DNA of 13,594 bases from Rubrivivax sp. (GCA_030693565.1 JAUYAJ010000645.1:1-13594), one strand, 5' to 3'; positions 1 through 7,188 are shown, counted from the first letter of the stretch. The notes: generated by a model not told the origin, from the sequence alone. Translations and numbers: made by a program.

Positions 1-1614
1 CGCCACACGCCAGTCCAGCGCCTGCGTGCTGTGCTTGATGCCGGCCTCGATCTGCCGGCTCTTCAAGGCCGGCAAGGCCTGGCCAGCGTTGCCGTAGCGC
101 GAGCGGTTGGGCACCACTTCGGACTCCACGCCCTGGCCCCAGCTCAGGTAGGCCTGGCCCGTCTTGCTGTAGGCGTGGCTGAGCGCCAGCCAGGGCGTGG
201 TGAAGGACTGCTCGTAAGCGCTGGGCCGCGAACCGTCGGTGCGCACGCTGTCGCGCTGCAGGCGGCTGTGGCGCAGGCCGGCCCACAAGCTCCACTGCGG
301 GTTCAGCGTGATGGCGTCCTGCAGCCGCCACTCGGTGCTGCGCTCGTTGCGCTGGGTGTTTTCGTCGGTCAGGCTGGGGTCGGCCGGCCACTGGGCGCTG
401 CCGTCGATGCGGCCGATGCCAACCCCGTTGTAGGCCTGGCGGTTGAATTTCGCCTGGTAGCGGGTGAAGAGCAAGCCGGCGGAGAAACGATGCTGCAAGC
501 CCAGTGCGTTCGCGCGGCCGCTGACCGCGAGATCGAGCGCGTCGCTGGTGCGGCGCTCGCCTTCGCTGCGGTAGTCGTAGAGGTCGAAGCTGCCGTCGCT
601 GCAGTAGCGGCTGTAGTTGTTCTCGCTGCTGCAGCCGAACGGGAAAGCGATGCGGTCTTCGCTGTCCAGCCGCTGGCGCATGGCGTGGGCGACGAAGTCG
701 ATGCGCTCGGTCAAGGCCTGGGTGACGCGCAGCGACGCCGTGCGGCCGGCCATCACGACGGGCAGCGACCAGGCCTGGTTGTTCAGGTTCAGCCGCGGGT
801 CGACGCTGTCTGCTGCCGGCAAGCGGTTGCCAAGCAGGCTGAAGCCGGGCGTGCTGGGCTGGTTTTGCCGGCTCAGTTCGAACTCGGCCTCGACCAGGGT
901 GTCGCGCGCCACGCGCGCGTCGGTGGCGACGGCCAGCAGCTGGCGTTCGCCGCGGCTGTTTTGCGTTGTCGGGTCGAGCCGCGCCAGGCCAGCGTTGACG
1001 CGCCAACCCAGGCTGCCGCTGCGATCGCCGATGTCGACCGCGGCGCTCAGGCTGCCATCTTCTTCCCAGCCCAGGCTGGCGTTGCGCACGGCGTCGCGCG
1101 GGCGCTTGACGACCAGGTTCACCAGGCCGCCGGGGGCGCTGGTGCCGGCTTGCAGGCCGCTCGTGCCCTTCATGACTTCCAGCGCCTGCTTGTTGCCCTG
1201 GGCGATCACGGTTTCGGCGTTGATCGGCAGGCCGTCGCGGCGGTAGTTGAAGCGGTTGTCCAGCGTGAAGCCGCGCACCGCCAGCTGGCCCCAGTAGCCG
1301 GGCGCGTTGTAGGCATCGGTGATGCCGGCGTCGAGCTTGGTGAGGTCGCCGATGCCGCCGATGCCGGCGTCGAGCAACTGCCGGGTGTTGATCACCGAAG
1401 CGGAGAAGGGCGCCTGCCACAGCGGCAGGTCGCCAAAGCCGGCCACGCTGGCGCTGTTGGCGGCGCTGTGGCCGCTGACGGTAACGATTTGCTGGGGCGC
1501 GGGTGCGCCACTCTGGGCCCAGCTGGCGCTGGCGACCAGCATCAAGGCGGCCTGCGCCAGCGCATGGCGGTGCAGCGGGCGAAGGGGGCGGGAGGAACGG
1601 GAACGGAATGCCAT
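1..1614 (-). CDS. TonB-dependent outer-membrane receptor, siderophore-receptor-like, 3' end cut by window
   Basis: This is the N-terminal 538 residues of a TonB-dependent receptor, an outer-membrane beta-barrel that imports scarce ligands using TonB energy. The protein starts MAFRSRSSRP. It has a basic N-terminus and hydrophobic stretch (about 18-33) with a likely signal-peptidase cut after ASWA (residue 33), and a TonB-box-like IVTVSG near residues 43-48. A plug domain follows at about 60-165 (LAVRGF, the DGLPIN segment, then VMKGTSGL and APGGLVNLVVKRP), then barrel strands. Family members run about 700 residues, so roughly the last quarter lies off the window. Two cysteines (FGCSS and RYCSDG) sit in what is probably an extracellular loop. 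Similarity alone would suggest a ferric-siderophore receptor, but the TPP riboswitch in the leader argues for thiamin or a thiamin precursor. Family assignment is secure; the substrate is inferred. Confidence 0.93.
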   Translation of the reverse strand, partial: MAFRSRSSRPLRPLHRHALAQAALMLVASASWAQSGAPAPQQIVTVSGHSAANSASVAGFGDLPLWQAPFSASVINTRQLLDAGIGGIGDLTKLDAGITDAYNAPGYWGQLAVRGFTLDNRFNYRRDGLPINAETVIAQGNKQALEVMKGTSGLQAGTSAPGGLVNLVVKRPRDAVRNASLGWEEDGSLSAAVDIGDRSGSLGWRVNAGLARLDPTTQNSRGERQLLAVATDARVARDTLVEAEFELSRQNQPSTPGFSLLGNRLPAADSVDPRLNLNNQAWSLPVVMAGRTASLRVTQALTERIDFVAHAMRQRLDSEDRIAFPFGCSSENNYSRYCSDGSFDLYDYRSEGERRTSDALDLAVSGRANALGLQHRFSAGLLFTRYQAKFNRQAYNGVGIGRIDGSAQWPADPSLTDENTQRNERSTEWRLQDAITLNPQWSLWAGLRHSRLQRDSVRTDGSRPSAYEQSFTTPWLALSHAYSKTGQAYLSWGQGVESEVVPNRSRYGNAGQALPALKSRQIEAGIKHSTQALDWRVA

Positions 1615-1661
1615 CGTCGTGCTTTCTAAGCGATGGCAGGTCGGCGAACACTGGACACGAC

Positions 1662-1682
1662 GTGCGTGGAGAACCCACGCAC
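1662..1682 (-). other. Hairpin between TPP aptamer and receptor start, possible expression platform
   Basis: A perfect 8-bp inverted repeat (GTGCGTGG/CCACGCAC, 5-nt loop) lies between the thi-box aptamer and the receptor ATG at 1614. On the transcribed strand it is not followed by a T-run, so it does not look like a standard intrinsic terminator. It may be part of the riboswitch expression platform or simply leader structure; its role is not determined. Confidence 0.4.
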
Positions 1683-1690
1683 CGAATCAG

Positions 1691-1779
1691 GCTGCTTCCC
1701 TGCGCGAGGATTACCTCAATCAGGTTCAAAGGGACTTTCTCAGTCGGCACCGAACGGGTCGGTGCCAACACCCCTAGCG
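1691..1779 (-). promoter_or_regulatory. TPP riboswitch (THI box)
   Basis: On the minus strand the hallmark blocks of the thiamin pyrophosphate aptamer occur in order. They are AGGGGTG (about 1770-1776), a variable P3 hairpin with a perfect 7-bp stem GGCACCG/CGGTGCC (1746-1766), CTGAGA (1738-1743), ACCTGAT (1719-1725), a P5 stem GAGG-TAAT-CCTC, and CAGGGAAGC (1694-1702). The last block can close P1 with GCT just before the AGGGGTG block. These are the strictly conserved J3/2 and P4-P5 elements. The aptamer ends about 76 bases before the ATG of the receptor gene on the same strand. By family knowledge, TPP binding shuts off downstream expression, so the receptor should be made when thiamin is scarce. 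Confidence 0.95.
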
Positions 1780-1812
1780 AAGTGGCCTGCGGTTCAATGC
1801 AGGCCGAGGCGG

Positions 1813-1818
1813 ATTATC
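1813..1818 (-). promoter_or_regulatory. Candidate -10 box for the riboswitch-receptor transcript
   Basis: The minus strand reads GATAAT, matching TATAAT at five of six positions. It lies about 35 bases upstream of the aptamer and downstream of the terminator of the preceding gene, so it is positioned to start the riboswitch leader. No good -35 hexamer stands 16-18 bases upstream, so this is a weak call. Confidence 0.35.
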
Positions 1819-1846
1819 CATCAGTTGGCTGCGCGCCAGGCCGAGC

Positions 1847-1879
1847 CGGAAACGAAACAGCCCGCGCAGGGCGGGCTGT
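1847..1879 (-). terminator. Rho-independent terminator after the ferredoxin-NADP reductase gene
   Basis: A perfect 9-bp stem ACAGCCCGC/GCGGGCTGT with a 5-nt loop is followed on the minus strand by TTTCGTTTCC. It begins about 22 bases after the stop codon of the reductase gene (TGA at 1904-1902). It separates the sulfur/ferredoxin operon from the riboswitch-receptor transcript that reads in the same direction. Confidence 0.85.
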
Positions 1880-1901
1880 CAGGCGAAGCGGGGCGCTGGC
1901 G

Positions 1902-3002
1902 TCAGTCGAACACCGGCGACTCCACGCCCAGCACCTTGTGCAGCTTGGGGCTGGTGGTGGTGTACTGCAGCATGATGCGTTTGTCGGGGAACACATAAGG
2001 CGCTGCACCGAAGGCGGCCAGCGCGGCTTCGTGAAAGCCCGACAGGATGAGCTTCTTCTTGCCCGGGTAGGTGTTGATGTCGCCGACGGCAAAGATGCCT
2101 GGGATGTTGGTCTGGAACTTCTCGGTGTCGACGACGATCTGCTTGCGCTCGATGCCCAGCCCCCAGTCGGCGATCGGCCCGAGCTTGGGGCTGAGGCCGA
2201 AGAACACCAGCAACATGTCGGCCGGCACGATGCGCGTCACGCCATCGGCACCGGCCACCTTCAGGCGGGCAAGCTGGCCGTTCTGGGTTTCGAAGCCGTT
2301 GACCTGGCCGACGACGAACTGCATCTCGAAGGCGTCGCACATCTCCTTCATCTTGGCCACGCTGGCCGGGGCGGCGCGAAAGCCGTCGCGGCGGTGCATC
2401 AGGATCACGCTCTCGGCCTTGTTCGGGCCGTCCTGGACGAAGTTCAGCGTCCAGTCCAGCGCCGAGTCGCCGCCGCCGATGATGACCAGGTTCTTGCCGG
2501 CGAATTGCGCCGGGTTGCGCACGCTGTAGAAGAGCTGACTGCCCAGGAACTGCTCGATGCCGTCGACCTTCAGCGTGCGCGGCTGGAACGAACCCACGCC
2601 GCCAGCGATAAAGATCGTCTTGGTCAGCAAACGTGTGCCCTTCGAGGTCTCGACGAAGAAGCGGCCGTCGTCCTGCTTTTGAACCACGGTGACTTCCTGG
2701 CCCAGGTGGAAGGTGGCGCCGAAGGGCTCGATCTGCTTGAGCAGGTTGTCGGTGAGTTCCTTGCCGGTGCACACCGGCACCGCCGGGATGTCGTAGATCG
2801 GCTTGTCGGGATAGAGCTCGATGCACTGGCCGCCGGGGTAGGCCAGCGAGTCGATGATGTGGGCCTTGATTTCAAGCAAGCCGAGCTCGAAGACCTGGAA
2901 CAAGCCCACCGGCCCGGCGCCGACGATGACGGCATCGGTTTCGATCGGGCCGTCGTGGCTGTGGGCGGTGGCGGCGATTTCGGGGCTCAAGGTCGGGTCC
3001 AT
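1902..3002 (-). CDS. Ferredoxin--NADP(+) reductase, thioredoxin-reductase-like (FENR2 type)
   Basis: A 366-residue FAD/NAD(P)H oxidoreductase expected to shuttle electrons between NADPH and ferredoxin or flavodoxin in the cytoplasm. The FAD dinucleotide motif VGAGPVGL is at 27-34, the YPGGQC segment at 55-60, the NADPH-binding motif IGGGDSALDW at 175-184, and the C-terminal FAD motif FAVGDI at 304-309 followed by YPGKKKLILSGFHEAALA. The redox CxxC of true thioredoxin reductase is absent from the NADPH domain, which is the hallmark of the TrxR-like ferredoxin reductases. Length fits that family. It starts only 7 bases after the fdxA stop, so the two are co-transcribed, and the ferredoxin is the obvious partner. 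A rho-independent terminator follows. Confidence 0.9.
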   Translation of the reverse strand: MDPTLSPEIAATAHSHDGPIETDAVIVGAGPVGLFQVFELGLLEIKAHIIDSLAYPGGQCIELYPDKPIYDIPAVPVCTGKELTDNLLKQIEPFGATFHLGQEVTVVQKQDDGRFFVETSKGTRLLTKTIFIAGGVGSFQPRTLKVDGIEQFLGSQLFYSVRNPAQFAGKNLVIIGGGDSALDWTLNFVQDGPNKAESVILMHRRDGFRAAPASVAKMKEMCDAFEMQFVVGQVNGFETQNGQLARLKVAGADGVTRIVPADMLLVFFGLSPKLGPIADWGLGIERKQIVVDTEKFQTNIPGIFAVGDINTYPGKKKLILSGFHEAALAAFGAAPYVFPDKRIMLQYTTTSPKLHKVLGVESPVFD

Positions 3003-3009
3003 GCGGTCG

Positions 3010-3333
3010 TCAGCGAATCAATTCGCCCAGTTTGTCTTTGCGGTCTTTCCAGTCGTCGGCGTCGGCGGCCGGCGTCTTGCGTTTGGTGATGCTCGGCCAC
3101 TTGCGCGACAGCTCGGCATTGAGCTTGATGAAGTGCAGCTGCTCGGTGGGCACGTCTTCCTCGGGCAGGATGGCGTTGACCGGGCACTCGGGGATGCAGA
3201 CCGCGCAGTCGATGCACTCGTCAGGATCGATGGTGAGGAAGTTCGGGCCTTCGCGGAAGCAGTCGACGGGACAAACGTCGACGCAGTCGGTGTACTTGCA
3301 TCGAATGCAGGATTCGAGGACGACGTGGGTCAT
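3010..3333 (-). CDS. fdxA: 7Fe-8S ferredoxin FdxA
   Basis: A 107-residue ferredoxin starting MTHVVLESC. Cysteines at 9, 12, 17, 21 and 25, then 40, 43, 46 and 50, reproduce the Azotobacter ferredoxin I pattern offset by one residue. By that comparison C9, C17 and C50 bind a [3Fe-4S] cluster, C21, C40, C43 and C46 bind a [4Fe-4S] cluster, and C12 and C25 are free. The C-terminal extension rich in Lys/Asp (about 60-107) is usual for the family. A longer reading frame open to 3414 adds only Arg/Ala-rich sequence with no ferredoxin character, so the ATG at 3333 is preferred. It is followed after 7 bases by a ferredoxin-NADP reductase and preceded by siroheme and sulfur-assimilation genes, which suggests it feeds electrons to the sulfite reductase; that link is inference. 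Confidence 0.93.
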   Translation of the reverse strand: MTHVVLESCIRCKYTDCVDVCPVDCFREGPNFLTIDPDECIDCAVCIPECPVNAILPEEDVPTEQLHFIKLNAELSRKWPSITKRKTPAADADDWKDRKDKLGELIR

Positions 3334-3385
3334 GAGCGGGCTCGGTTGTTGTTGCGTCGTGAGGCGGCCGCGCGCTGCGCAGGGT

Positions 3386-3406
3386 GCCCGCCGGCGTGCG
3401 GCGGGC
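3386..3406 (-). other. GC-rich hairpin in the cobA-fdxA gap
   Basis: A perfect 8-bp inverted repeat GCCCGCCG/CGGCGGGC with a 5-nt loop lies 14 bases after the cobA stop, within the 87-bp cobA-fdxA gap. No T-run follows on the minus strand, so it is not a standard terminator. It could partly attenuate read-through or protect the 3' end of the upstream message. Confidence 0.35.
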
Positions 3407-3420
3407 CGGGCCAACCCGGT

Positions 3421-4197
3421 TCAGGCGCTGATTTTACGGCGCCCCGGCTTGCCGGGCTGCGCTGTGGGTTTGAGCGCGTCCTCGGCCGGCACCGAAGCGG
3501 CCATCGGCACCGGGCTGGCACCAGCGCCAACAGTGACCACGGCCGGGCGACCGGCGTGGAAAATGGCGGCCGCGGCCAGGCTGTCGACGCGGTGATCGGT
3601 GGCCAGCTGGTCGGGCCAGCCGACCCTGGAAACCACGCACACGGGCGCGTCGCCGGGCCAGCCGGCGGCCAGCAGGCGCCGGCTCAGCACCGCCAGCTGG
3701 CGCCCGGCCATGTAGTAGACGTCGGTGTCGGCGCTGCGGCCGGCTTGCAGCCGCCCTTGCGCGGTCATCGCGGTGTTCAGGCTGACGCTGCGGCCATGGC
3801 CGCGCCGCGTCAGCGGCCGCTGGGTGGCCGCGGCGGCGGCGATGGCCGCTGTGACCCCGGGCACGATCTCGCAGGCGATGGCATGGGCGGCCAGCGCCTG
3901 CAACTCTTCCTCCAGGCGCCCGAAGACGCCGGGATCGCCACCTTTGAGCCGCACCACCAGCGCATGCTGCTGGGCGTGGCGCACGAGCAAGGCGTCGATC
4001 GCTGGCTGCGCGGCCGAGTGGCGAAAGCCGCGCTTGCCGACGTCGACCCACAACGCCTGCGGGGCCAGCTCGCGCAAGGCCGGGTCGGTCAAGGCGTCGA
4101 AGAGCACGACATCGGCCTGCGCCAGCAGGCGCGCACCGCGCACGGTGATCAGGTCGGCGGCGCCGGGCCCGGCGCCGATGAAGACGACACGGCCCAC
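3421..4197 (-). CDS. cobA: Uroporphyrinogen-III C-methyltransferase (SUMT)
   Basis: A 258-residue SAM-dependent enzyme that methylates uroporphyrinogen III at C2 and C7 to precorrin-2, the branch point to siroheme and cobalamin. Tetrapyrrole-methylase motifs are present in order: IGAGPGAADLITVRG (about 7-21), LKGGDPGVFGR (about 84-94), VPGVTAAIAAAA, PLTRRG and YYMAG. The CysG N-terminal dehydrogenase/ferrochelatase is not fused, so siroheme completion needs an enzyme encoded elsewhere. The start is GTG (4197-4195), one base after the cysH stop, implying translational coupling. Siroheme is the cofactor of the CysI encoded upstream in the same run, so supply for sulfite reduction is the likely job. 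The last 30 or so residues are a basic, proline-rich tail. Confidence 0.92.
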   Translation of the reverse strand: MGRVVFIGAGPGAADLITVRGARLLAQADVVLFDALTDPALRELAPQALWVDVGKRGFRHSAAQPAIDALLVRHAQQHALVVRLKGGDPGVFGRLEEELQALAAHAIACEIVPGVTAAIAAAAATQRPLTRRGHGRSVSLNTAMTAQGRLQAGRSADTDVYYMAGRQLAVLSRRLLAAGWPGDAPVCVVSRVGWPDQLATDHRVDSLAAAAIFHAGRPAVVTVGAGASPVPMAASVPAEDALKPTAQPGKPGRRKISA

Positions 4198-4198
4198 C

Positions 4199-4939
4199 TC
4201 AGGCGCTCACGGTGTCGGCTGCCGCGGCGCGCTCATGCAAACCGCATTCCTTGGCGCCGTCCTGCTCCCACCACCAGCGGCCGGCGCGCTCGTCTTCGCC
4301 CAGCGCCACGGCGCGCGTGCACGGTGAGCAGCCGATGCTGGGAAAGAACTCGTCGTGCAGCGGGTTGTAGGGCACGTCGTGCAGGGCCACGTAGTGCCAG
4401 ACGTCGTGCAGGCTCCAGTCGGCCAGCGGGTAGATGCGCTCGCGGGCTTGGGCGTCGACCTCGCGGAACGGCACCGACTGGCGCTGCGCCGACTGCTCGC
4501 GTCGCAAACCGGTGATCCAGGCGCTGCGGCCTTCGAGCAGGCGCTCCATGGGTTCGAGCTTGCGCAGCGCGCAGCAGGACTTGCGCTGCGCAACGCTGTC
4601 GAACATGGCGCGCTCACCATGCTGGCGCACGAAATGGACGACGGCCTCGTGGCGCGGCCGTAGCACTTCGACGGCAATACCGTAGCGCTGCTCGATGCGC
4701 GGGATCAAGGCCAGCGTCTGCGCGTGCAGCAAGCCGGTGTCCAGCGTCGCCACTGCGATCGGCAGGCGGTGGCGGGCGATCATGTCGGTCAGCACCATGC
4801 CTTCGACGCCCAGGCTCGAGGCCTGGACGATGGCGCCGGCGTGGTCGTCGGCGGCTTCGCGCAGCAGGGTCACGGCGTGGGCGACGCGGGCATCGAAGCC
4901 CGCGGTCTTGCGGGCGTGCAGTTCAAGGGCGGAGGTCAT
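4199..4939 (-). CDS. cysH: Assimilatory adenylylsulfate (APS) reductase, [4Fe-4S] type
   Basis: A 246-residue cytoplasmic enzyme reducing APS (possibly PAPS) to sulfite with thioredoxin. The iron-sulfur ligands that separate APS reductases from enterobacterial PAPS reductases are present: the CC pair at 122-123 (KSCCALRKLEP) and C204/C207 (GCSPC). The catalytic cysteine is C232 in KECGLH. Other family segments are SSLGVEG (41-47), LDTGLLHAQT (66-75), WITGLRREQS (141-150) and PLADWSLHDVWHYV (171-184). Start ATG 4939-4937 lies 14 bases after the DUF934 stop. Downstream it nearly abuts cobA. In many betaproteobacteria cysD and cysN follow cysH; here they do not. Confidence 0.94.
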   Translation of the reverse strand: MTSALELHARKTAGFDARVAHAVTLLREAADDHAGAIVQASSLGVEGMVLTDMIARHRLPIAVATLDTGLLHAQTLALIPRIEQRYGIAVEVLRPRHEAVVHFVRQHGERAMFDSVAQRKSCCALRKLEPMERLLEGRSAWITGLRREQSAQRQSVPFREVDAQARERIYPLADWSLHDVWHYVALHDVPYNPLHDEFFPSIGCSPCTRAVALGEDERAGRWWWEQDGAKECGLHERAAAADTVSA

Positions 4940-4953
4940 GGTCTCAGGCGGTC

Positions 4954-5334
4954 TCAGGCGGTCCGAAGGGCAGATGACGGGGCGGCGCCGCTGGCGTCGC
5001 CCTGGTAGTGGCCGGCGCTGAAATAGCCCAGCGCACGCTCGGCGGCGGCCAGGCTCTGGTCCGGGCGCAGCTGGGCAGCGTCGAAGCCGCAGCGGCGCAG
5101 CAGCGGCAGCATGTCGACCAGCACTTCACCGGTGGCGCGGATCTGGCCGCGATAGCGCAAGCGGGCGCGCAGCAGCACGGCCTGCGAATAGGCGCGGCCG
5201 TCGGTCCACTTCGGGAACTCGAGCACGACGGTGTCGGCGGCGCGAACGGCGTCGGCGTGGGCCAGTGGGTTGGCGCTGTTGTCGAGCACCAGCGCGTTGG
5301 CCGGGCTGGCGAGGTCGGTGTGGGTGATGTGCAT
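4954..5334 (-). CDS. DUF934 protein, sulfite-reduction associated
   Basis: A 126-residue small protein of the DUF934 family, which by established gene context sits between cysI and cysH in proteobacterial sulfate-assimilation operons. Its biochemical role is not settled; it is often annotated as an oxidoreductase probably involved in sulfite reduction. Conserved blocks seen are EFPKWTDGRAYSQA (about 39-52), RYRGQIRATGEVLVDML (about 61-77), RRCGFDAAQLRPDQ and FSAGHYQGD near the C-terminus. No metal or flavin motif is evident. It starts 12 bases after the cysI stop and ends 14 bases before cysH; two tandem 10-bp copies (GTCTCAGGCG) occupy 4941-4960, covering its stop codon. Confidence 0.9.
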   Translation of the reverse strand: MHITHTDLASPANALVLDNSANPLAHADAVRAADTVVLEFPKWTDGRAYSQAVLLRARLRYRGQIRATGEVLVDMLPLLRRCGFDAAQLRPDQSLAAAERALGYFSAGHYQGDASGAAPSSALRTA

Positions 5335-5346
5335 GGCCGGGGCTCC

Positions 5347-7083
5347 TCAGGCGGTGGCGGCGAGGACGCGCGCGGTGCTGCGCCGGACGGCATCGGCGGC
5401 GGCGCGAAAGGGTGCCGTGCCCAGGCGGCGGGCGAGGGCGATGAAAGGCTCGCCAGGCTGGCGCTGCTGGCGGTAGAGCTCGACCACGGCCTCGATGACG
5501 TCGGGCACTTCGTCGGCGGCGAACGCCGGCCCGATCACCTTGCCGGCCACGGCAGCGCCGCTCAGCGTGCTGCCGTCGGCGCCGCCGAGCGTGATCTGGT
5601 ACCACTCGGCGCCGTCCTTGTCGACGCCGAGGATGCCGATGTGGCCGCTGTGGTGGTGGCCGCAGCTGTTGATGCAGCCGCTCAGGTGGAGGTCGATGTC
5701 GCCGATGTCGTAGAGGGCGTCGAGGTCGTCGAAGCGCTCGGTGATGGCGGCGGCGACCGGGATCGAGCGCGCGTTGGCCAGCGCGCACAGGTCGCCGCCC
5801 GGGCAGGCGATCATGTCGGTCAACAAGCCGATGTTGGGCGTGGCAAAGCCGGCTTCGCGCGCTGCCAGCCACAGGCCGCGCAATTCGTCTTCGCGCACCC
5901 AGGGCAGCAGCAGGTTCTGGTCGTGGGTGACGCGCAGTTCGCCCTGGCTGTAGCGGTCGGCGAGGTCGGCGGCGTCGTTCATCTGCGCGGCCGTGACGTC
6001 GCCGGGCGGCAGGCCGGCACGCTTGAGTGACAAAGTCACCGCACGATGGCCGCCGAGCTGATGGGCGTGGACGTTGCGCTCCAGCCAGCGCCGGTAGCCC
6101 AGCGGCTGGTCGGCGCTGGCGGCTGTCGGCGCCGTCGAGGCCAGTGCCTGCACGGGGGCGACGAAGCTGCGGCTGACGCGCTCGAGTTCGGCCTGCGGGA
6201 TCAGCTGCGCGCCCGCCAGCCCGTCGTCAGCCAGCAAGGCGGCGAATTCGGCGTTGACGGCGTCGACGAAGCGCTGACCCTCGGCCTTGACGAGGATCTT
6301 GATGCGCGCCTTGTACATGTTGTCGCGCCGGCCATGCAGGTTGTAGACGCGCACGATGGCCTCGATGAAGACGAGGATTTGCTGCCAGGGCACGAAGCCA
6401 TGCACAGGCGTGGCGATCAGCGGTGTGCGGCCCATGCCGCCACCGACGCTGACCTTGAAGCCAACCTCGCCGGTCTCGTTGCGCAGCAGTTGCAGGCCGA
6501 TGTCGTGCCAGGCGCTGGCAGCGCGGTCCTCAGTGGCGCCACTGACGGCGATCTTGAACTTGCGCGGCAGGAAGGCGAACTCCGGGTGCAGCGTGCTCCA
6601 CTGGCGCAGGATCTCGCAATAGGGCCGCGGGTCGACGATCTCGTCGGCGGCGACGCCGGCCAGCGCGTCGGTGGTGATGTTGCGGATGCAGTTGCCGCTG
6701 GTCTGGATGCCGTGCATGTCGACGGCGGCCAGCTTGTCCATGACGTCGGCAGCCTGGTCCAGCGGGATCCAGTTGAACTGCAGGTTCTGGCGCGTCGAGA
6801 AGTGGCCGAAGCCGCCGCGCTGCGCCGGCTTGCCGGCGTCTTGCAGGTCGTGTTCGACGGCGATGCGCGCCAGCATGCGCAGCTGGCGGCTCGACAGCTC
6901 GCCATAGGGCACGGCCACGCGCAGCATCGGCGCATGGCGCTGCACATACCAGCCGTTCTGCAGCCGCAGGGCGCGGAACTCCTCTTCGCCCAGCTCGCCG
7001 GCGAGATGGCGTTGCAACTGGTCGCGGAACTGCGCGGCGCGGCCGTGGACGAACTGGCGGTCGAAGTCGGTATAGCGGTACAT
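5347..7083 (-). CDS. cysI: Sulfite reductase hemoprotein (siroheme/[4Fe-4S])
   Basis: A 578-residue nitrite/sulfite reductase family enzyme catalysing six-electron reduction of sulfite to sulfide. It has two ferredoxin-like half-domains and siroheme-domain signatures: FGHFSTRQNLQFNW (92-105), TSGNCIRNI (128-136) and KVSVGGGMGRTP (210-221). The cluster and siroheme ligands are C427/C433 (ACPGGDLC) and C470/C474 (SGCINSC). ATG at 7083 (MYRYTDFDRQ) is chosen over an in-frame GTG at 7107, because family proteins begin with this M-Y-x-Y-x-x-x-D pattern and the extra eight residues look unrelated. No cysJ flavoprotein is adjacent. The ferredoxin and ferredoxin-NADP reductase at the end of the same gene run are plausible electron donors. 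It is the first gene of the run. Confidence 0.95.
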   Translation of the reverse strand: MYRYTDFDRQFVHGRAAQFRDQLQRHLAGELGEEEFRALRLQNGWYVQRHAPMLRVAVPYGELSSRQLRMLARIAVEHDLQDAGKPAQRGGFGHFSTRQNLQFNWIPLDQAADVMDKLAAVDMHGIQTSGNCIRNITTDALAGVAADEIVDPRPYCEILRQWSTLHPEFAFLPRKFKIAVSGATEDRAASAWHDIGLQLLRNETGEVGFKVSVGGGMGRTPLIATPVHGFVPWQQILVFIEAIVRVYNLHGRRDNMYKARIKILVKAEGQRFVDAVNAEFAALLADDGLAGAQLIPQAELERVSRSFVAPVQALASTAPTAASADQPLGYRRWLERNVHAHQLGGHRAVTLSLKRAGLPPGDVTAAQMNDAADLADRYSQGELRVTHDQNLLLPWVREDELRGLWLAAREAGFATPNIGLLTDMIACPGGDLCALANARSIPVAAAITERFDDLDALYDIGDIDLHLSGCINSCGHHHSGHIGILGVDKDGAEWYQITLGGADGSTLSGAAVAGKVIGPAFAADEVPDVIEAVVELYRQQRQPGEPFIALARRLGTAPFRAAADAVRRSTARVLAATA

Positions 7084-7135
7084 GGCGATCGGGTTCTCGT
7101 GGCACACCGGTCAGGCTGATCCGGGTGCGAGTTGC

Positions 7136-7164
7136 ACTTTAGAAAACCTGCTTATGTTTGAGAA
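7136..7164 (-). promoter_or_regulatory. Weak candidate promoter for the cysI operon
   Basis: On the minus strand TTCTCA (7164-7159) and TAAAGT (7141-7136) are separated by 17 bases, each matching four of six consensus positions. The pair sits in the only markedly AT-rich stretch of the neighbourhood, about 55 bases upstream of the cysI ATG. Weak hexamers would suit an activator-dependent promoter, as expected for a CysB-regulated cys operon. The call is tentative. Confidence 0.3.
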
Positions 7165-7188
7165 GTACAAAGAAGTTAAGTGCTTATG
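7149..7188. repeat. Pair of 8-bp direct repeats in the cysI-patatin divergent region
   Basis: TGCTTATG occurs at 7149-7156 and again at 7181-7188, start-to-start distance 32 bp, about three helical turns. The copies flank AT-rich sequence just upstream of the candidate cysI promoter. The layout suits a LysR-type activator such as CysB, but no consensus match is claimed. Confidence 0.4.

Noticed and set aside
31..1629. Long open frame on the plus strand opposite the TonB-dependent receptor
   Set aside because: It is an antisense shadow with Ala/Val/Gly-rich composition and no family motifs. The minus-strand frame has a signal peptide, TonB box and plug domain.
1503..3089. Long plus-strand open frame across the riboswitch and ferredoxin-NADP reductase
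   Set aside because: It crosses the THI box and terminator and is antisense to a clear reductase; its composition is that of a high-GC shadow frame.
2854..4515. Long plus-strand open frame opposite fdxA, cobA and cysH
   Set aside because: It is antisense to three well-supported genes with intact catalytic motifs, and its translation shows no domain.
7084..7107. Upstream in-frame GTG start for cysI
   Set aside because: It adds eight residues not typical of the family, while MYRYTDFD at 7083 matches the usual N-terminus.
5008..7119. Plus-strand open frames opposite DUF934 and cysI
   Set aside because: They are shadows of the sulfite-reductase run, with no recognisable motifs.
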